A DNA stretch of 17,307 bases from Candidatus Levyibacteriota bacterium. GTDB taxonomy: Bacteria; Patescibacteriota; Microgenomatia; Levybacterales; UBA12049. The position numbers and the translations under genes were made by a program. Below are positions 1-7,003 of this stretch, one piece after another. Where the stretch lies: NCBI GenBank assembly GCA_903872785.1, contig CAIQLZ010000099.1, positions 1-17,307 of the forward strand, in the 5' to 3' direction. The notes beneath the pieces were generated by a model, which was not told the DNA's origin, made no database searches, and was given only the letters and a program-made list of their open reading frames with translations. Numbering within the stretch: the stretch's first letter is position 1; each line of letters begins with the position of its first letter.

Positions 1-72
1 TAGATATTCTTATTGCGTTCCCTTCATTAATGGACTGCTGTCAAAGGATTATAAGCAGACTCGGGGAAGTTA

Positions 73-207
73 AACATTACAGAAAAAGGTTCGAACATCG
101 TCCATTGCGCGGAGCATGCCTATATAATTGTATTCACTATTTAGCTTATAAAGGCTTGGCAAAACTTCACTTTTCCATCCAAACTCTCGGACTCCACATC
201 CTAATCC
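73..207 (-). pseudogene. Possible gene relic: open minus-strand stretch without a start
   Basis: The first 264 bases hold no gene I can name. On the minus strand a run of 45 sense codons lies between a TAG (208-210) and a TAA (70-72). It has no ATG, GTG or TTG near its upstream end. Its translation looks more protein-like than random, for example GWKSEVLPSLYKLNSEYNY and MLRAMDDVRTFF, but I do not recognise the family. A TATAAT reading leftwards lies at 220-215. The segment 91-116 has a diverged copy at 1091-1116. It could be the decayed C-terminal part of a lost gene, or chance. I found no tRNA cloverleaf here. Low confidence. Confidence 0.15.
91..116. repeat. Diverged 26-nt direct repeat, left copy
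   Basis: It matches 1091-1116 at 20 of 26 positions, and all six differences are transitions. The core tccattgcgNggagca (101-116 and 1101-1116) differs at one base. The copies are exactly 1000 nt apart and bracket uppP. Confidence 0.4.
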
Positions 208-241
208 CTACGACATTATAGTGGCTTGAACAAGCTTTATT

Positions 242-250
242 TGATACTAT
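242..250 (+). promoter_or_regulatory. Possible extended -10 promoter of uppP
   Basis: TG-A-TACTAT matches an extended -10 element; the hexamer matches TATAAT at 4 of 6 positions. The predicted start of transcription, about 257, leaves a leader of roughly eight bases before the ATG at 265. No convincing -35 lies at normal spacing, so this is weak. Confidence 0.3.
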
Positions 251-264
251 AGAAGTTAACAATT

Positions 265-1077
265 ATGCTTACTGTTTTTCATGCATTTCTTCTAGGGATG
301 GTACAAGGTTTGACGGAATTTCTACCAATATCCTCGTCTGGTCATTTGGTTTTAATTCCATATATTTTCAGATGGAATTACCAAGGATTATCTTTTGATG
401 TTGCCTTGCATGCGGGGACGGCAATTGCAATTGTCATTTATTTTGGAAAAGACTGGATGGCAATTATTAAAAATGCTTTTATAAAAGGAAAGTCAGGCGA
501 AAATTCTAATATTGAGAAGTATCCAAATAATCTTTTATGGCAAATATTGGCAGCTTCAATACCTGCTGGCATTCTCGGTCTTGCTATTGATAAATATATT
601 GAAAAAAATTTTCATTCCGTCTTATTTATTGCGTTTAATTTCGCTTTCTTTGGATTTCTTCTTTGGTATTCAGATAAGAAGTCTAAATCAGATCAAAAAC
701 CGGAAAAACTTACTTATAAAAAGTCTTTTTTAATTGGTTTATCCCAGGCAATTGCTCTTGTTCCTGGCGTCTCCAGATCGGGAATAACTTTAACAGCAAG
801 CCGTCTGATTGGTTTTAAGAGAGAAGAAGCAGTTCGATTTTCCTTTCTGCTGGCTACACCAACTATTGTTGGGGCATTTTTAGTTAAATTACCTGATATT
901 TTAAAAGGGGGAATTGGCATTAATTTTTGGGTAGGAACTTTGACGGCGACTATTTTTGGGTTGTTGGCTATTAAATTTTTATTTGTTTATCTGAAAAAGA
1001 GGGATTTTTCTATTTTTCTTTGGTATAGGCTTTTAATTGCTCTCTTAATCGTTGTTTTATATTTTTTGCATCATTAA
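265..1077 (+). CDS. uppP: Undecaprenyl-diphosphatase (BacA/UppP family)
   Basis: Integral membrane enzyme that removes one phosphate from undecaprenyl diphosphate, regenerating the lipid carrier for peptidoglycan and other surface glycans. At 270 residues it has the usual family length. The N-terminal motif QGLTEFLPISSSGH (residues 14-27) carries the (E/Q)xxxE pair Q14/E18. The second signature, PGVSRSG (167-173), contains the catalytic-type Arg171. FDVALHAGT (44-52) is also typical. Most of the rest is hydrophobic helices. The ATG at 265 gives the canonical N-terminus, with no clear Shine-Dalgarno. It stands alone between two intergenic gaps that hold copies of a diverged repeat. Its job fits the wall and glycan genes elsewhere in the window. 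Identification is firm from motifs. Confidence 0.95.
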   Translation: MLTVFHAFLLGMVQGLTEFLPISSSGHLVLIPYIFRWNYQGLSFDVALHAGTAIAIVIYFGKDWMAIIKNAFIKGKSGENSNIEKYPNNLLWQILAASIPAGILGLAIDKYIEKNFHSVLFIAFNFAFFGFLLWYSDKKSKSDQKPEKLTYKKSFLIGLSQAIALVPGVSRSGITLTASRLIGFKREEAVRFSFLLATPTIVGAFLVKLPDILKGGIGINFWVGTLTATIFGLLAIKFLFVYLKKRDFSIFLWYRLLIALLIVVLYFLHH

Positions 1078-1090
1078 ACCTAAAATAGAC

Positions 1091-1116
1091 TTAAGCATTA
1101 TCCATTGCGTGGAGCA
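1091..1116. repeat. Diverged 26-nt direct repeat, right copy
   Basis: Partner of 91-116 (20/26, all differences transitions). Read on the minus strand, this copy gives NYKNILLHAMDNA followed by a stop; the left copy gives NYIGMLRAMDDVR in the matching frame. This hints that both derive from one coding sequence. Confidence 0.4.
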
Positions 1117-1149
1117 AAATGTTCTTATAGTTAATTACAATCTCCTTTA

Positions 1150-1186
1150 TTGACTTTTAGATATAGCTATGCCTACTATTTAAAAG
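1150..1186 (+). promoter_or_regulatory. Sigma70-type promoter of the PPC gene, probably leaderless
   Basis: TTGACT (1150-1155), 18-nt spacer, TACTAT (1174-1179), then seven bases to the ATG at 1187. Transcription would begin at or within a base of the start codon. An 8-bp palindrome, ATAGCTAT (1163-1170), sits in the spacer and could be an operator. Confidence 0.55.
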
Positions 1187-1738
1187 ATGGCAAAATTAAA
1201 TAAAATAGAAATAAAAAGTTGGGTGTGGCCATTTGCTTGTGTTGCTTTCTTTTTTATAGGGGTCATTATTGGTAAAATTTGGTTTATTTTTCCCACCCAT
1301 ATAATTAATCATTCAAACTCAATATCAGCAAATTCACTGATATTTAATGTACCTCAAGTTCTTCTGCCCGGGAACTGGATATCCAAAGAAAATCAACCGG
1401 GAAATTCTTTTGCAACTGCATACTCTTTAGATCCGGGAATTCAAACACAAGGAACATTAAGTAATGATAATGCTATTGATTATTATACTTTCAATGTCAA
1501 GGGCCCTTCACAAGTTTTTCTTAACATTACGAATATACCGAAGAGATTATATTGGGTTTTATCTGACAGCAATTATAACGAAATTGCGTCTATATACAGA
1601 AAAGGAGTGTCAACAGGATCTACACAAGTGGATGTTCAAAATCCGGGTAAATATTATGTAAAGATCTGGGCAGATTATAATGAGACTACAAATTTTCCTT
1701 ATGCCATACGGTTAAGCATCCTGCCATATTTTGAATAG
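1187..1738 (+). CDS. Membrane-anchored PPC-domain (beta-sandwich) protein
   Basis: A 183-residue protein with a short basic N-terminus and one membrane helix at about residues 13-34. The exported part (about 71-178) resembles the bacterial pre-peptidase C-terminal (PPC) fold: an opening PGNSFATAYSL, the central AIDYYTFNV, and the closing strand NPGKYYVKIWADY. In the family such domains sit beside secreted enzymes and are thought to bind substrate or stabilise the protein. No catalytic domain is present here, so it may act as a surface adhesin or partner subunit; that is inference. It has its own promoter. It converges with the deacetylase gene; the 52-nt gap between them holds no strong terminator. 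The domain call rests on motif shape and is moderately sure; the role is unknown. Confidence 0.7.
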   Translation: MAKLNKIEIKSWVWPFACVAFFFIGVIIGKIWFIFPTHIINHSNSISANSLIFNVPQVLLPGNWISKENQPGNSFATAYSLDPGIQTQGTLSNDNAIDYYTFNVKGPSQVFLNITNIPKRLYWVLSDSNYNEIASIYRKGVSTGSTQVDVQNPGKYYVKIWADYNETTNFPYAIRLSILPYFE

Positions 1739-1790
1739 TATTAATTCTCCTGGATATTAATCATTTAATTTTACTTTCAATCCTGAAGCC

Positions 1791-2708
1791 CTAATATGCC
1801 TTGAAAACATTTTGACGTAAATATTCAAGTAGCGTTTCTCCGGTTTTGTATCCTGGCCTTAAGCGATATAAGAAAAATCTATTTTTATTGCTTTGTTCAA
1901 TACCGGGAATTGTAGAGACTGCTGTTGTAAATCCTGATCCTTTAACTATATTTATTGCCTGTTGATCAAATACTCCGTCAGGATAAGCAAAAGAAGCAAC
2001 TGAAATATGATAAGTATTTTCTAGCATTGCCTTGCTTTGATAGACTTCATAAGCTACAACCGGAAAGAATTTTCCTTTAAGCATTGCATGATGAATCGAG
2101 TGTGCACCCACATCAATTAGTCCGCTACTGACAACATCTTGCAGTTGGTTCTGTGTCATAAAATCTGATTTACCTATAAATCCGGTAATAATATATACAG
2201 TTGCCTTAATGTGATATTTTTTAAGAATTGGCAGCACAACTTTGTCAAAATCCCAATGCCCGTCATCGAAGGTGAGAAGAATAGGTTTTTTTGGCAATTG
2301 CGTTGTCCCATCAATGGCATCTCCCAATTCTTTGGCTGTCATAAAGGTAAACCCTGCATTTTGCAGAGTCTTGATTTGCTGTTCAAAAGTATACGGAGTA
2401 ATGTTTAAAGATTGTCTTATCTTGTCTTTTTTATCTTGCACATATTCAACATAATGATACATAAGGATAGGGATACGGAAGGTCGCAGAAGATACGGTTT
2501 TGACAGTTTGTTTTGTTAATTGGTTATTGTTATCAGAAGTAAGCGGCGTAATTGTTGTGACATCTGATCTTATTTGAGAAGCAAGATATTTATAGAAAAT
2601 AAAACTGCCGATACAGAGAAGAAGCAATAAAATAATTATTGCAATGCTGATATCCTTCGAATGAGCAGGCAATTTCTTGTTTAGCAATTTTTTATATATT
2701 TTCCTCAT
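1791..2708 (-). CDS. Membrane-anchored polysaccharide deacetylase (CE4/NodB)
   Basis: A 305-residue protein with a basic N-tail, one membrane helix at about residues 20-41, a polar linker, and an exported NodB-homology domain from about residue 79. CE4 enzymes remove acetyl groups from N-acetylated sugars using a divalent metal. Visible motifs are TFDDG (146-150; Asp148 as base, Asp149 for metal), HSIHH (His203 and His207 for metal), and FAYPDG (240-245). MYHYV near residue 83 is typical of the PgaB/IcaB and xylanase/chitin deacetylase type. The substrate is probably peptidoglycan or an exported glycan, but cannot be told from sequence. It is last in the minus-strand run kinase, receiver, 96-residue protein, deacetylase. 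A TATAGT (2726-2721) lies 12 nt before the ATG, so it may also have its own promoter. Confidence 0.88.
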   Translation of the reverse strand: MRKIYKKLLNKKLPAHSKDISIAIIILLLLLCIGSFIFYKYLASQIRSDVTTITPLTSDNNNQLTKQTVKTVSSATFRIPILMYHYVEYVQDKKDKIRQSLNITPYTFEQQIKTLQNAGFTFMTAKELGDAIDGTTQLPKKPILLTFDDGHWDFDKVVLPILKKYHIKATVYIITGFIGKSDFMTQNQLQDVVSSGLIDVGAHSIHHAMLKGKFFPVVAYEVYQSKAMLENTYHISVASFAYPDGVFDQQAINIVKGSGFTTAVSTIPGIEQSNKNRFFLYRLRPGYKTGETLLEYLRQNVFKAY

Positions 2709-2762
2709 TATTGAAATCTTACTATATTTTCTTCACAAAAAACATTATATAGAGCAAGATAT

Positions 2763-3053
2763 TTATTGAGTAGGAACCGGAGAAACTCTACCGGAAGATT
2801 TAAGAGATTGGATAATTTGTTTTGCGTCTGAAAATGCAATTTGCAGATCGTTTGCGCCTGTTTTTATTGTCCTTGCGGTTTGAAAAGTTTGTGTTGTTCC
2901 CGATGGATTAGTATTGTAGCTTGCGGGAGTTAATCCAGCAATTTGTTGTCCTACATTGTTATGCTGTGTTTGTACGTCGGTAATTTTTGAATTCATGCCT
3001 GAAAGCAGTGCTATTAAATTATTTGCTGTATACCCCAGCGTAAAAAATGGCAT
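2763..3053 (-). CDS. Hypothetical 96-residue protein in a two-component operon
   Basis: Not recognised. It is a small protein with a mildly hydrophobic start (about residues 1-19), then a polar middle rich in Thr, Asn, Gln and Ser, and a stretch at about 65-88 that could be an amphipathic helix. It has no cysteine, no obvious catalytic motif and no convincing signal peptide. It lies 14 nt after the receiver gene and 54 nt before the deacetylase gene, on the same strand, so co-transcription is likely. No Shine-Dalgarno is seen before the ATG; the sequence there is simply A-rich. It is probably a real gene because of its position and lack of overlap, but the function is open. Confidence 0.6.
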   Translation of the reverse strand: MPFFTLGYTANNLIALLSGMNSKITDVQTQHNNVGQQIAGLTPASYNTNPSGTTQTFQTARTIKTGANDLQIAFSDAKQIIQSLKSSGRVSPVPTQ

Positions 3054-3067
3054 TATTTTGATTAGTT

Positions 3068-3448
3068 TTATATTTTGAGGACTTCTTTGACTTTATCAAC
3101 AATTCCTTCAAGATTTATATCTGATTTTACAAAATAATATGCCGGTTCTTTTTGGAGAATAGAGCTAATTGAAATGCCCGAATTCGGACTTACATTAGTG
3201 AGAATAATAACCGGAACTGTTTTTCCCCATTCATCAAGCCTTAGCTCTTGAAGCATATTCGTTCCATCCATTTTTGGCATAAGGACATCAAGTAAGATAA
3301 GGTCGGGATGTTCTTTCAGGGAGACCGCTAATCCTTCTTCTCCATTGCTTGCCGTAAAAGTCGTAAATTTCTGATTAATTAAGGCTTCCGAAATAGCTTT
3401 TTGCAGAGCTTCTTCGTCTTCTATTATTAAGATTTTTTTGTTATCCAT
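3068..3448 (-). CDS. Stand-alone response-regulator receiver protein (CheY-like)
   Basis: A 126-residue single receiver domain with no output domain. Key residues are in place: acidic pair Glu10-Asp11, phospho-acceptor Asp54 in LLDVLMP, Thr84 in IILTN, and Lys108 in YFVKSD. Such proteins act by protein-protein contact or as phosphorelay intermediates rather than by DNA binding (established for the family). The histidine kinase gene ends only nine bases upstream, so the two are almost certainly partners. No Shine-Dalgarno precedes the ATG; a TAAAAT (3460-3455) sits six bases before it, matching the spacing of other leaderless-looking starts here, but it overlaps the kinase stop and may be chance. 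The output target is unknown. Confidence 0.88.
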   Translation of the reverse strand: MDNKKILIIEDEEALQKAISEALINQKFTTFTASNGEEGLAVSLKEHPDLILLDVLMPKMDGTNMLQELRLDEWGKTVPVIILTNVSPNSGISISSILQKEPAYYFVKSDINLEGIVDKVKEVLKI

Positions 3449-3457
3449 TGTTTTATT

Positions 3458-4222
3458 TTAAATAAGTTCAGGAGTATTTGTCAATACCTGAACAGGTAAA
3501 GAAATATAAAACATTGTTCCTATATTTTCTTCGGATCTAAAATTAATTTGAGCTTTCATTTTTTTCATAATTAATTTAACCAGATACAAACCAAAGTCCA
3601 TATCCTTAAAATTAACGGAATCTGCGAAGATTTTCGATTTTCCCTTTTTGAGAATTTCATAACCGTTATCCTTTATTTCTATAGATAATTGTTTGTTTAA
3701 TAAATTTACTTTAATATCAATATTTCCATTTTCCGGAGTATATTTTAAGGCGTTTTCAATAATATTTTGTAAGACAATATTTAAAAGTTTTGCATCCGTT
3801 TGAACTATAATTTTTTGTTCTTTTGGATAAATTTCCTGTAAATGCAGCTTATGCCTTTCAATCTTAAATTGCAGTTTTTGAATAATCTGAGTAATTACAT
3901 TTTTCACATCAACTTCTTCTGTTTTTACAACAAGATTGTTGGACTGCAATTGCAAAAGGATATTTAAAGAATCGATACATTCATTCAGTTTTTCACTTGC
4001 ACTATAAATTTCTTTAAAATATTCTTCTTGCTTATTATTCAAATTTCCGGCTGATTTCTTAGACAATAATTCTACGTACCATTTAACGACAGAAATTGGA
4101 GATCTGAATCTGTGCGCCATAACATGAAAAAATTCCTTTTTTTCTTTTTCCTCCTTTAAGAGTATTAGAAAAAAAATTAACGTTATTAATAATAGAGCTA
4201 ATAATGCTGTAAAGATGGGCAT
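3458..4222 (-). CDS. Small membrane-anchored sensor histidine kinase
   Basis: A 254-residue kinase with a single N-terminal membrane helix (about residues 3-22) and no periplasmic or PAS sensor domain. The HisKA dimerisation helix carries the H-box HRFRSPI with His37. The catalytic domain follows: N-box NIIENALKYTP (153-163), G1-like DNG at 185-187, G2-like DFGLYLVK (209-216) and the last strand NIGTMFYISLP. The G1 box is odd: the usual DxGxG reads DNGYE, so the second glycine is a glutamate. ATP binding may be altered, though other boxes look intact. The signal would have to come through the membrane helix or a partner. It leads the minus-strand operon with the receiver. A TATAGT lies six bases before the ATG. 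Confidence 0.85.
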   Translation of the reverse strand: MPIFTALLALLLITLIFFLILLKEEKEKKEFFHVMAHRFRSPISVVKWYVELLSKKSAGNLNNKQEEYFKEIYSASEKLNECIDSLNILLQLQSNNLVVKTEEVDVKNVITQIIQKLQFKIERHKLHLQEIYPKEQKIIVQTDAKLLNIVLQNIIENALKYTPENGNIDIKVNLLNKQLSIEIKDNGYEILKKGKSKIFADSVNFKDMDFGLYLVKLIMKKMKAQINFRSEENIGTMFYISLPVQVLTNTPELI

Positions 4223-4234
4223 ATATTTACTATA
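4223..4234 (-). promoter_or_regulatory. Probable leaderless -10 of the histidine kinase operon
   Basis: On the minus strand TATAGT (4234-4229) is followed by six bases and then the ATG at 4222, so transcription would start at about the A of the start codon. No good -35 is seen. It lies in the 56-nt divergent gap shared with the gene at 4279. Confidence 0.4.
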
Positions 4235-4278
4235 CTATATTTGTAAATAAATTGTAGAATGTAAGTAGGAAAGTTATT

Positions 4279-5145
4279 ATGACGCAGTCACATTACAGGG
4301 ACTTAAATTCCCGTTGGAGGGCTAGGCACGAAAATTTGCAAAAAAAACTTTGGAATAAGCACAAAGAGTCTTTGGAATGGCTGGCAGGTAACTATAGGCA
4401 ATTAATTTCAGGATCTTTGGGGGGACTGATGCTTTTAACCGGACAAATTTCCAATCCTTTTCCCTCCTTGTCCGTTGCTAATGCGCAATCGGTAGCGCCA
4501 ATAATAGACAAAAAAGTATTCTTAATATCGGATTTAGCTAAAATTTTGCCCAAAGACGTAAGACCGTTGGAGGCAAATGAAGAACAAAAAGTTTCAGATA
4601 TATTGCTTAGAACCTATGGCATTAAGGTTGCACCGGAGCTGAATGGCAAAAGACTCAACAGGAACTATGGAATTATTGGAGCAGAGCAACATTTAGTGCG
4701 TTTCCCCGGAGATAATTTGAGTAGCCACTTTAATTCGGATAAAGATAGAAATCTTTATTGGCAACAGAGTATGTCTCCTGGATTGGGCGCTTGGAGTTAT
4801 TTTGCTTCTTCAAAGGAGACGTTAACCAGGGAAGATGAAGATAGGGAAAAATATTATATTGCCGTTCAAACTTTTTTGTCAAAGGATTTTAATGAACGTT
4901 TTGCGGAATATCGAGATTTTTATAAATACAGGAAAATGCTGGTCGTAAATCCCGATAACGGATTGGCCGTTGTTGCGGATATTGCAGATGCGGGTCCGGC
5001 AGAATGGACAGGAAAACACTTGGGTGGATCTCCTGAGGTTATGCATTATTTGGAGAGGTTTGATGGATCGTTAAGGGGCCCTGTGCTTTACTTTTTTATT
5101 GACGATCCGGATGATAAGATTAAATTAGGTCCGGTTGATATTTAA
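4279..5145 (+). CDS. Exported protein with a double-psi-barrel-like C-terminus
   Basis: A 288-residue protein I cannot name. It has an unusually long, charged N-region (about 43 residues, Arg/Lys-rich), then a short hydrophobic stretch (about 42-54), and an ANA site at 67-69 that suits signal peptidase cleavage before QSVAP. The mature part is well ordered and soluble-looking. The C-terminal region (about 214-275), with NPDNGLAVVADIADAGPAEW and GKHLGGSPEVM, resembles the double-psi beta-barrel of RlpA or expansin-like proteins (strand, acidic residue, GPA, small-residue helix). Such folds bind or cut peptidoglycan; the match is by eye only. A Shine-Dalgarno-like AGGA (4267-4270) precedes the ATG. 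It is followed after 4 nt by a small helical protein gene. Confidence 0.65.
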   Translation: MTQSHYRDLNSRWRARHENLQKKLWNKHKESLEWLAGNYRQLISGSLGGLMLLTGQISNPFPSLSVANAQSVAPIIDKKVFLISDLAKILPKDVRPLEANEEQKVSDILLRTYGIKVAPELNGKRLNRNYGIIGAEQHLVRFPGDNLSSHFNSDKDRNLYWQQSMSPGLGAWSYFASSKETLTREDEDREKYYIAVQTFLSKDFNERFAEYRDFYKYRKMLVVNPDNGLAVVADIADAGPAEWTGKHLGGSPEVMHYLERFDGSLRGPVLYFFIDDPDDKIKLGPVDI

Positions 5146-5149
5146 AGCT

Positions 5150-5476
5150 ATGGGGAAAAAATATTTCTATACCCACATTGTGGATACGTCTACTCTTTCT
5201 TTAGAGTTGGGAGATATGGATTTAACTCCGGAAGAGAGATTGCATTTAATTTCTTTAATTGATTCCAATATCCATCATGAGATTTTAGATTTAGTTTTAT
5301 CAGAGCTCAATTCGGAAGATAAGAAAGCATTTCTGATTTATCTTGCCTCGGAAGATCATGATAAAATCTGGAAGTTGCTAAACGCAAAGGTGGATAATAT
5401 AGAAGAAAAAATTAAAAAAACCGTAGAAGATTTAAAAAGAGAATTACATAAAGATATAAAAGAATTTAGAGATTAG
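5150..5476 (+). CDS. Small helical protein with C-terminal coiled coil
   Basis: A 108-residue cytoplasmic-looking protein, not recognised with certainty. Residues about 22-75 are short amphipathic helices (MDLTPEERLHLISLI, then SELNSEDKKAFLIYL). Residues 80-106 form a highly charged Lys/Glu heptad segment likely to be a coiled coil. The pattern resembles small CPR proteins annotated only as DUFs; I do not assign one. The ATG at 5150 is preferred over the upstream TTG at 5135, which would overlap the previous gene. It lies four bases after the exported protein's stop, so coupling by re-initiation is likely. No terminator-like hairpin is seen in the 101 nt that follow. Confidence 0.65.
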   Translation: MGKKYFYTHIVDTSTLSLELGDMDLTPEERLHLISLIDSNIHHEILDLVLSELNSEDKKAFLIYLASEDHDKIWKLLNAKVDNIEEKIKKTVEDLKRELHKDIKEFRD

Positions 5477-5562
5477 TGTTTCCCCTATTTTAATACCGTT
5501 AGCCAAAAAACTATTGTGGATAAAATGATGGCGCGTAAATAATCCGCAGAAATTATAACATA

Positions 5563-5577
5563 TGCTACAATAGCCTC
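5563..5577 (+). promoter_or_regulatory. Extended -10 promoter, probably leaderless
   Basis: TG-C-TACAAT (5563-5571) is followed by six bases and then ATG at 5578, so the predicted transcript starts at the start codon. There is no clear -35, as is common with extended -10 promoters. A 7-bp inverted repeat (CTATTGT at 5511-5517, ACAATAG at 5567-5573) overlaps it and is weak. Confidence 0.5.
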
Positions 5578-5952
5578 ATGGAAGAAAAAAATACAGAAGA
5601 ATCCTGGAATAAAAAGAGGATTTTTATAGCTGTTATTTTGTTTATACTGTTGGCGATAATTGGATATTTTTTAAGGGCTCGCATTTTTCATAAAAGCTCA
5701 TCTCAACCGCCAATAGCAGTTAAGGGAATTTCGACTGAAGGAGAAACTACCAATCCTGACTCTAAAACAAATATTCAGGAAACAGTAAAAGATAAAATTA
5801 ACAATCTTAAGCAGGAAGTTTCGGGTCTTGATATATTGGAAATTGCGTCTTCTTCTCCTCAAGTGCAAAAAATAATTAATGATATAAAGTCTTTGGGGCA
5901 ATATCCAAGCAGTCAAGCGAAAGAAATTTGCAGAAAAATTTGCGGCTTATAA
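5578..5952 (+). CDS. Small single-pass membrane protein upstream of prfB
   Basis: Not recognised. It has 124 residues: a charged cytoplasmic N-tail (1-14), one membrane helix at about 15-34, then an exported part with a Ser/Pro/Thr linker and a helical C-terminal region. The C-terminus SSQAKEICRKICGL has two cysteines four residues apart (Cys118, Cys122), which could form a disulfide or bind a partner. The stop codon is two bases before the prfB ATG, so the two genes are probably one transcript and translationally coupled. Nothing ties its function to release factor 2. The leaderless-type promoter immediately upstream supports this start. Confidence 0.7.
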   Translation: MEEKNTEESWNKKRIFIAVILFILLAIIGYFLRARIFHKSSSQPPIAVKGISTEGETTNPDSKTNIQETVKDKINNLKQEVSGLDILEIASSSPQVQKIINDIKSLGQYPSSQAKEICRKICGL

Positions 5953-5954
5953 TT

Positions 5955-6959
5955 ATGGATGAGATAAAAAATAGAGTTAATAAATTATTGACAAAATTCG
6001 ATCCTGATAAAAAAAGACAGGAGATAAGATTAATTGAGGCGGAAAGCTTAAAACCTAATTTTTGGCAAGACCATCAAAAAGCTGCCTTAAAGATGAAGGA
6101 AATGTCTACCCTTCAAGCGGAAATTGCCAAAGCAGAAGAATTAAAACAATTAATAACTGCCGGAGATTTTGAGAAAGCGAAAAAATTGCTGGAAGAACTT
6201 GAAATGTTTCTTTATTTGTCAGGAAAATATGACAAAAATTCTGCAATTTTATCAATTCATGCAGGTCAGGGAGGAGTTGAGGCAATGGATTGGGCGAAAA
6301 TGCTATTCAGGATGTACACGAGATATTGTGAAAGAAAAGGATTTAAATCAGAAATAATTAATGAAACATTTGGAGAAGAAACAGGATACAAAAGCGTTAC
6401 CATAACAGTTGTTGGAGAATATGCTTACGGATATTTAAAAAATGAGGCCGGAGTTCACCGTTTAGTAAGATTGTCTCCTTACAATGCGGACAATTTACGT
6501 CAGACATCGTTTGTTTTGGTTGAAGTACTGCCTGATATCAGCGATAGCGAGGACATAAAGATAAAAGAAAATGATTTAGAATGGGATTTTTATAGGTCAG
6601 GAGGCCACGGAGGGCAAAATGTCAATAAAGTTTCGACAGCCGTCCGGCTTAAGCATAAACCAACAGGCATTGTGATAACAGCTCAAACTGAAAGATTTCA
6701 GGCACAAAATAGAGATTATGCGTTAAAGATTTTACGCGCGAAGTTATGGATTCTGAAAGAAGAAGAACGAAAAAAAGAAGAAAAGAAATTAAAAGGCGGG
6801 TATAAAACTCCTGGATGGGGAAATCAAATTCGTTCCTATGTATTACATCCTTATCATATGGTAAAAGATTTACGTACAAATTTTGAAACTGGAAATACCG
6901 ATGCTGTTTTAGATGGGGATTTGGATGAATTTATAGATGAAGAGCTTCGCAAGCTTTAG
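5955..6959 (+). CDS. prfB: Peptide chain release factor 2
   Basis: RF2 recognises UGA and UAA stop codons and triggers peptide release on the ribosome. At 334 residues it is slightly shorter than the E. coli protein. The helical N-terminal domain is followed by the codon-recognition and catalytic domains. GGQ lies at residues 219-221 in SGGHGGQNVNK. GVHRLVRLSPYN places the stop-codon tripeptide at 174-176 as SPY where most RF2s have SPF. The end (GWGNQIRSYVLHPY, DLRTNFETGNTDAVLDGDL) is standard RF2. Unlike many bacterial prfB genes there is no internal UGA near codon 26 and no frameshift: the N-terminus reads straight through. The ATG at 5955, two bases after the previous stop, fits the family better than the TTG at 5928. 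Confidence 0.96.
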   Translation: MDEIKNRVNKLLTKFDPDKKRQEIRLIEAESLKPNFWQDHQKAALKMKEMSTLQAEIAKAEELKQLITAGDFEKAKKLLEELEMFLYLSGKYDKNSAILSIHAGQGGVEAMDWAKMLFRMYTRYCERKGFKSEIINETFGEETGYKSVTITVVGEYAYGYLKNEAGVHRLVRLSPYNADNLRQTSFVLVEVLPDISDSEDIKIKENDLEWDFYRSGGHGGQNVNKVSTAVRLKHKPTGIVITAQTERFQAQNRDYALKILRAKLWILKEEERKKEEKKLKGGYKTPGWGNQIRSYVLHPYHMVKDLRTNFETGNTDAVLDGDLDEFIDEELRKL

Positions 6960-7003
6960 AGGTTGCTAAAAATAAAATTTTATGCAATACTCAAAGTATA
7001 GGA

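Noticed and set aside
81..116. tRNA-like ggttcgaa segment
   Set aside because: No pairing T-stem, acceptor stem or anticodon arm on either strand.
30..221. 63-codon plus-strand frame at the left edge
   Set aside because: No domain, no promoter or ribosome site, odd composition, and the opposite strand reads more like protein. Not called a gene.
1739..1790. Possible bidirectional terminator between convergent genes
   Set aside because: Only a 6-bp A/T stem (ATTAAT at 1740-1745 and 1755-1760) with no GC pairs or U-tract; too weak to call.
5511..5573. 7-bp inverted repeat around the promoter at 5563
   Set aside because: Short, A/T-rich and widely spaced; expected by chance in this composition.
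5928..5954. TTG start adding nine residues to RF2
   Set aside because: It overlaps the previous gene and the N-terminal helix of RF2 begins naturally at the ATG 5955.
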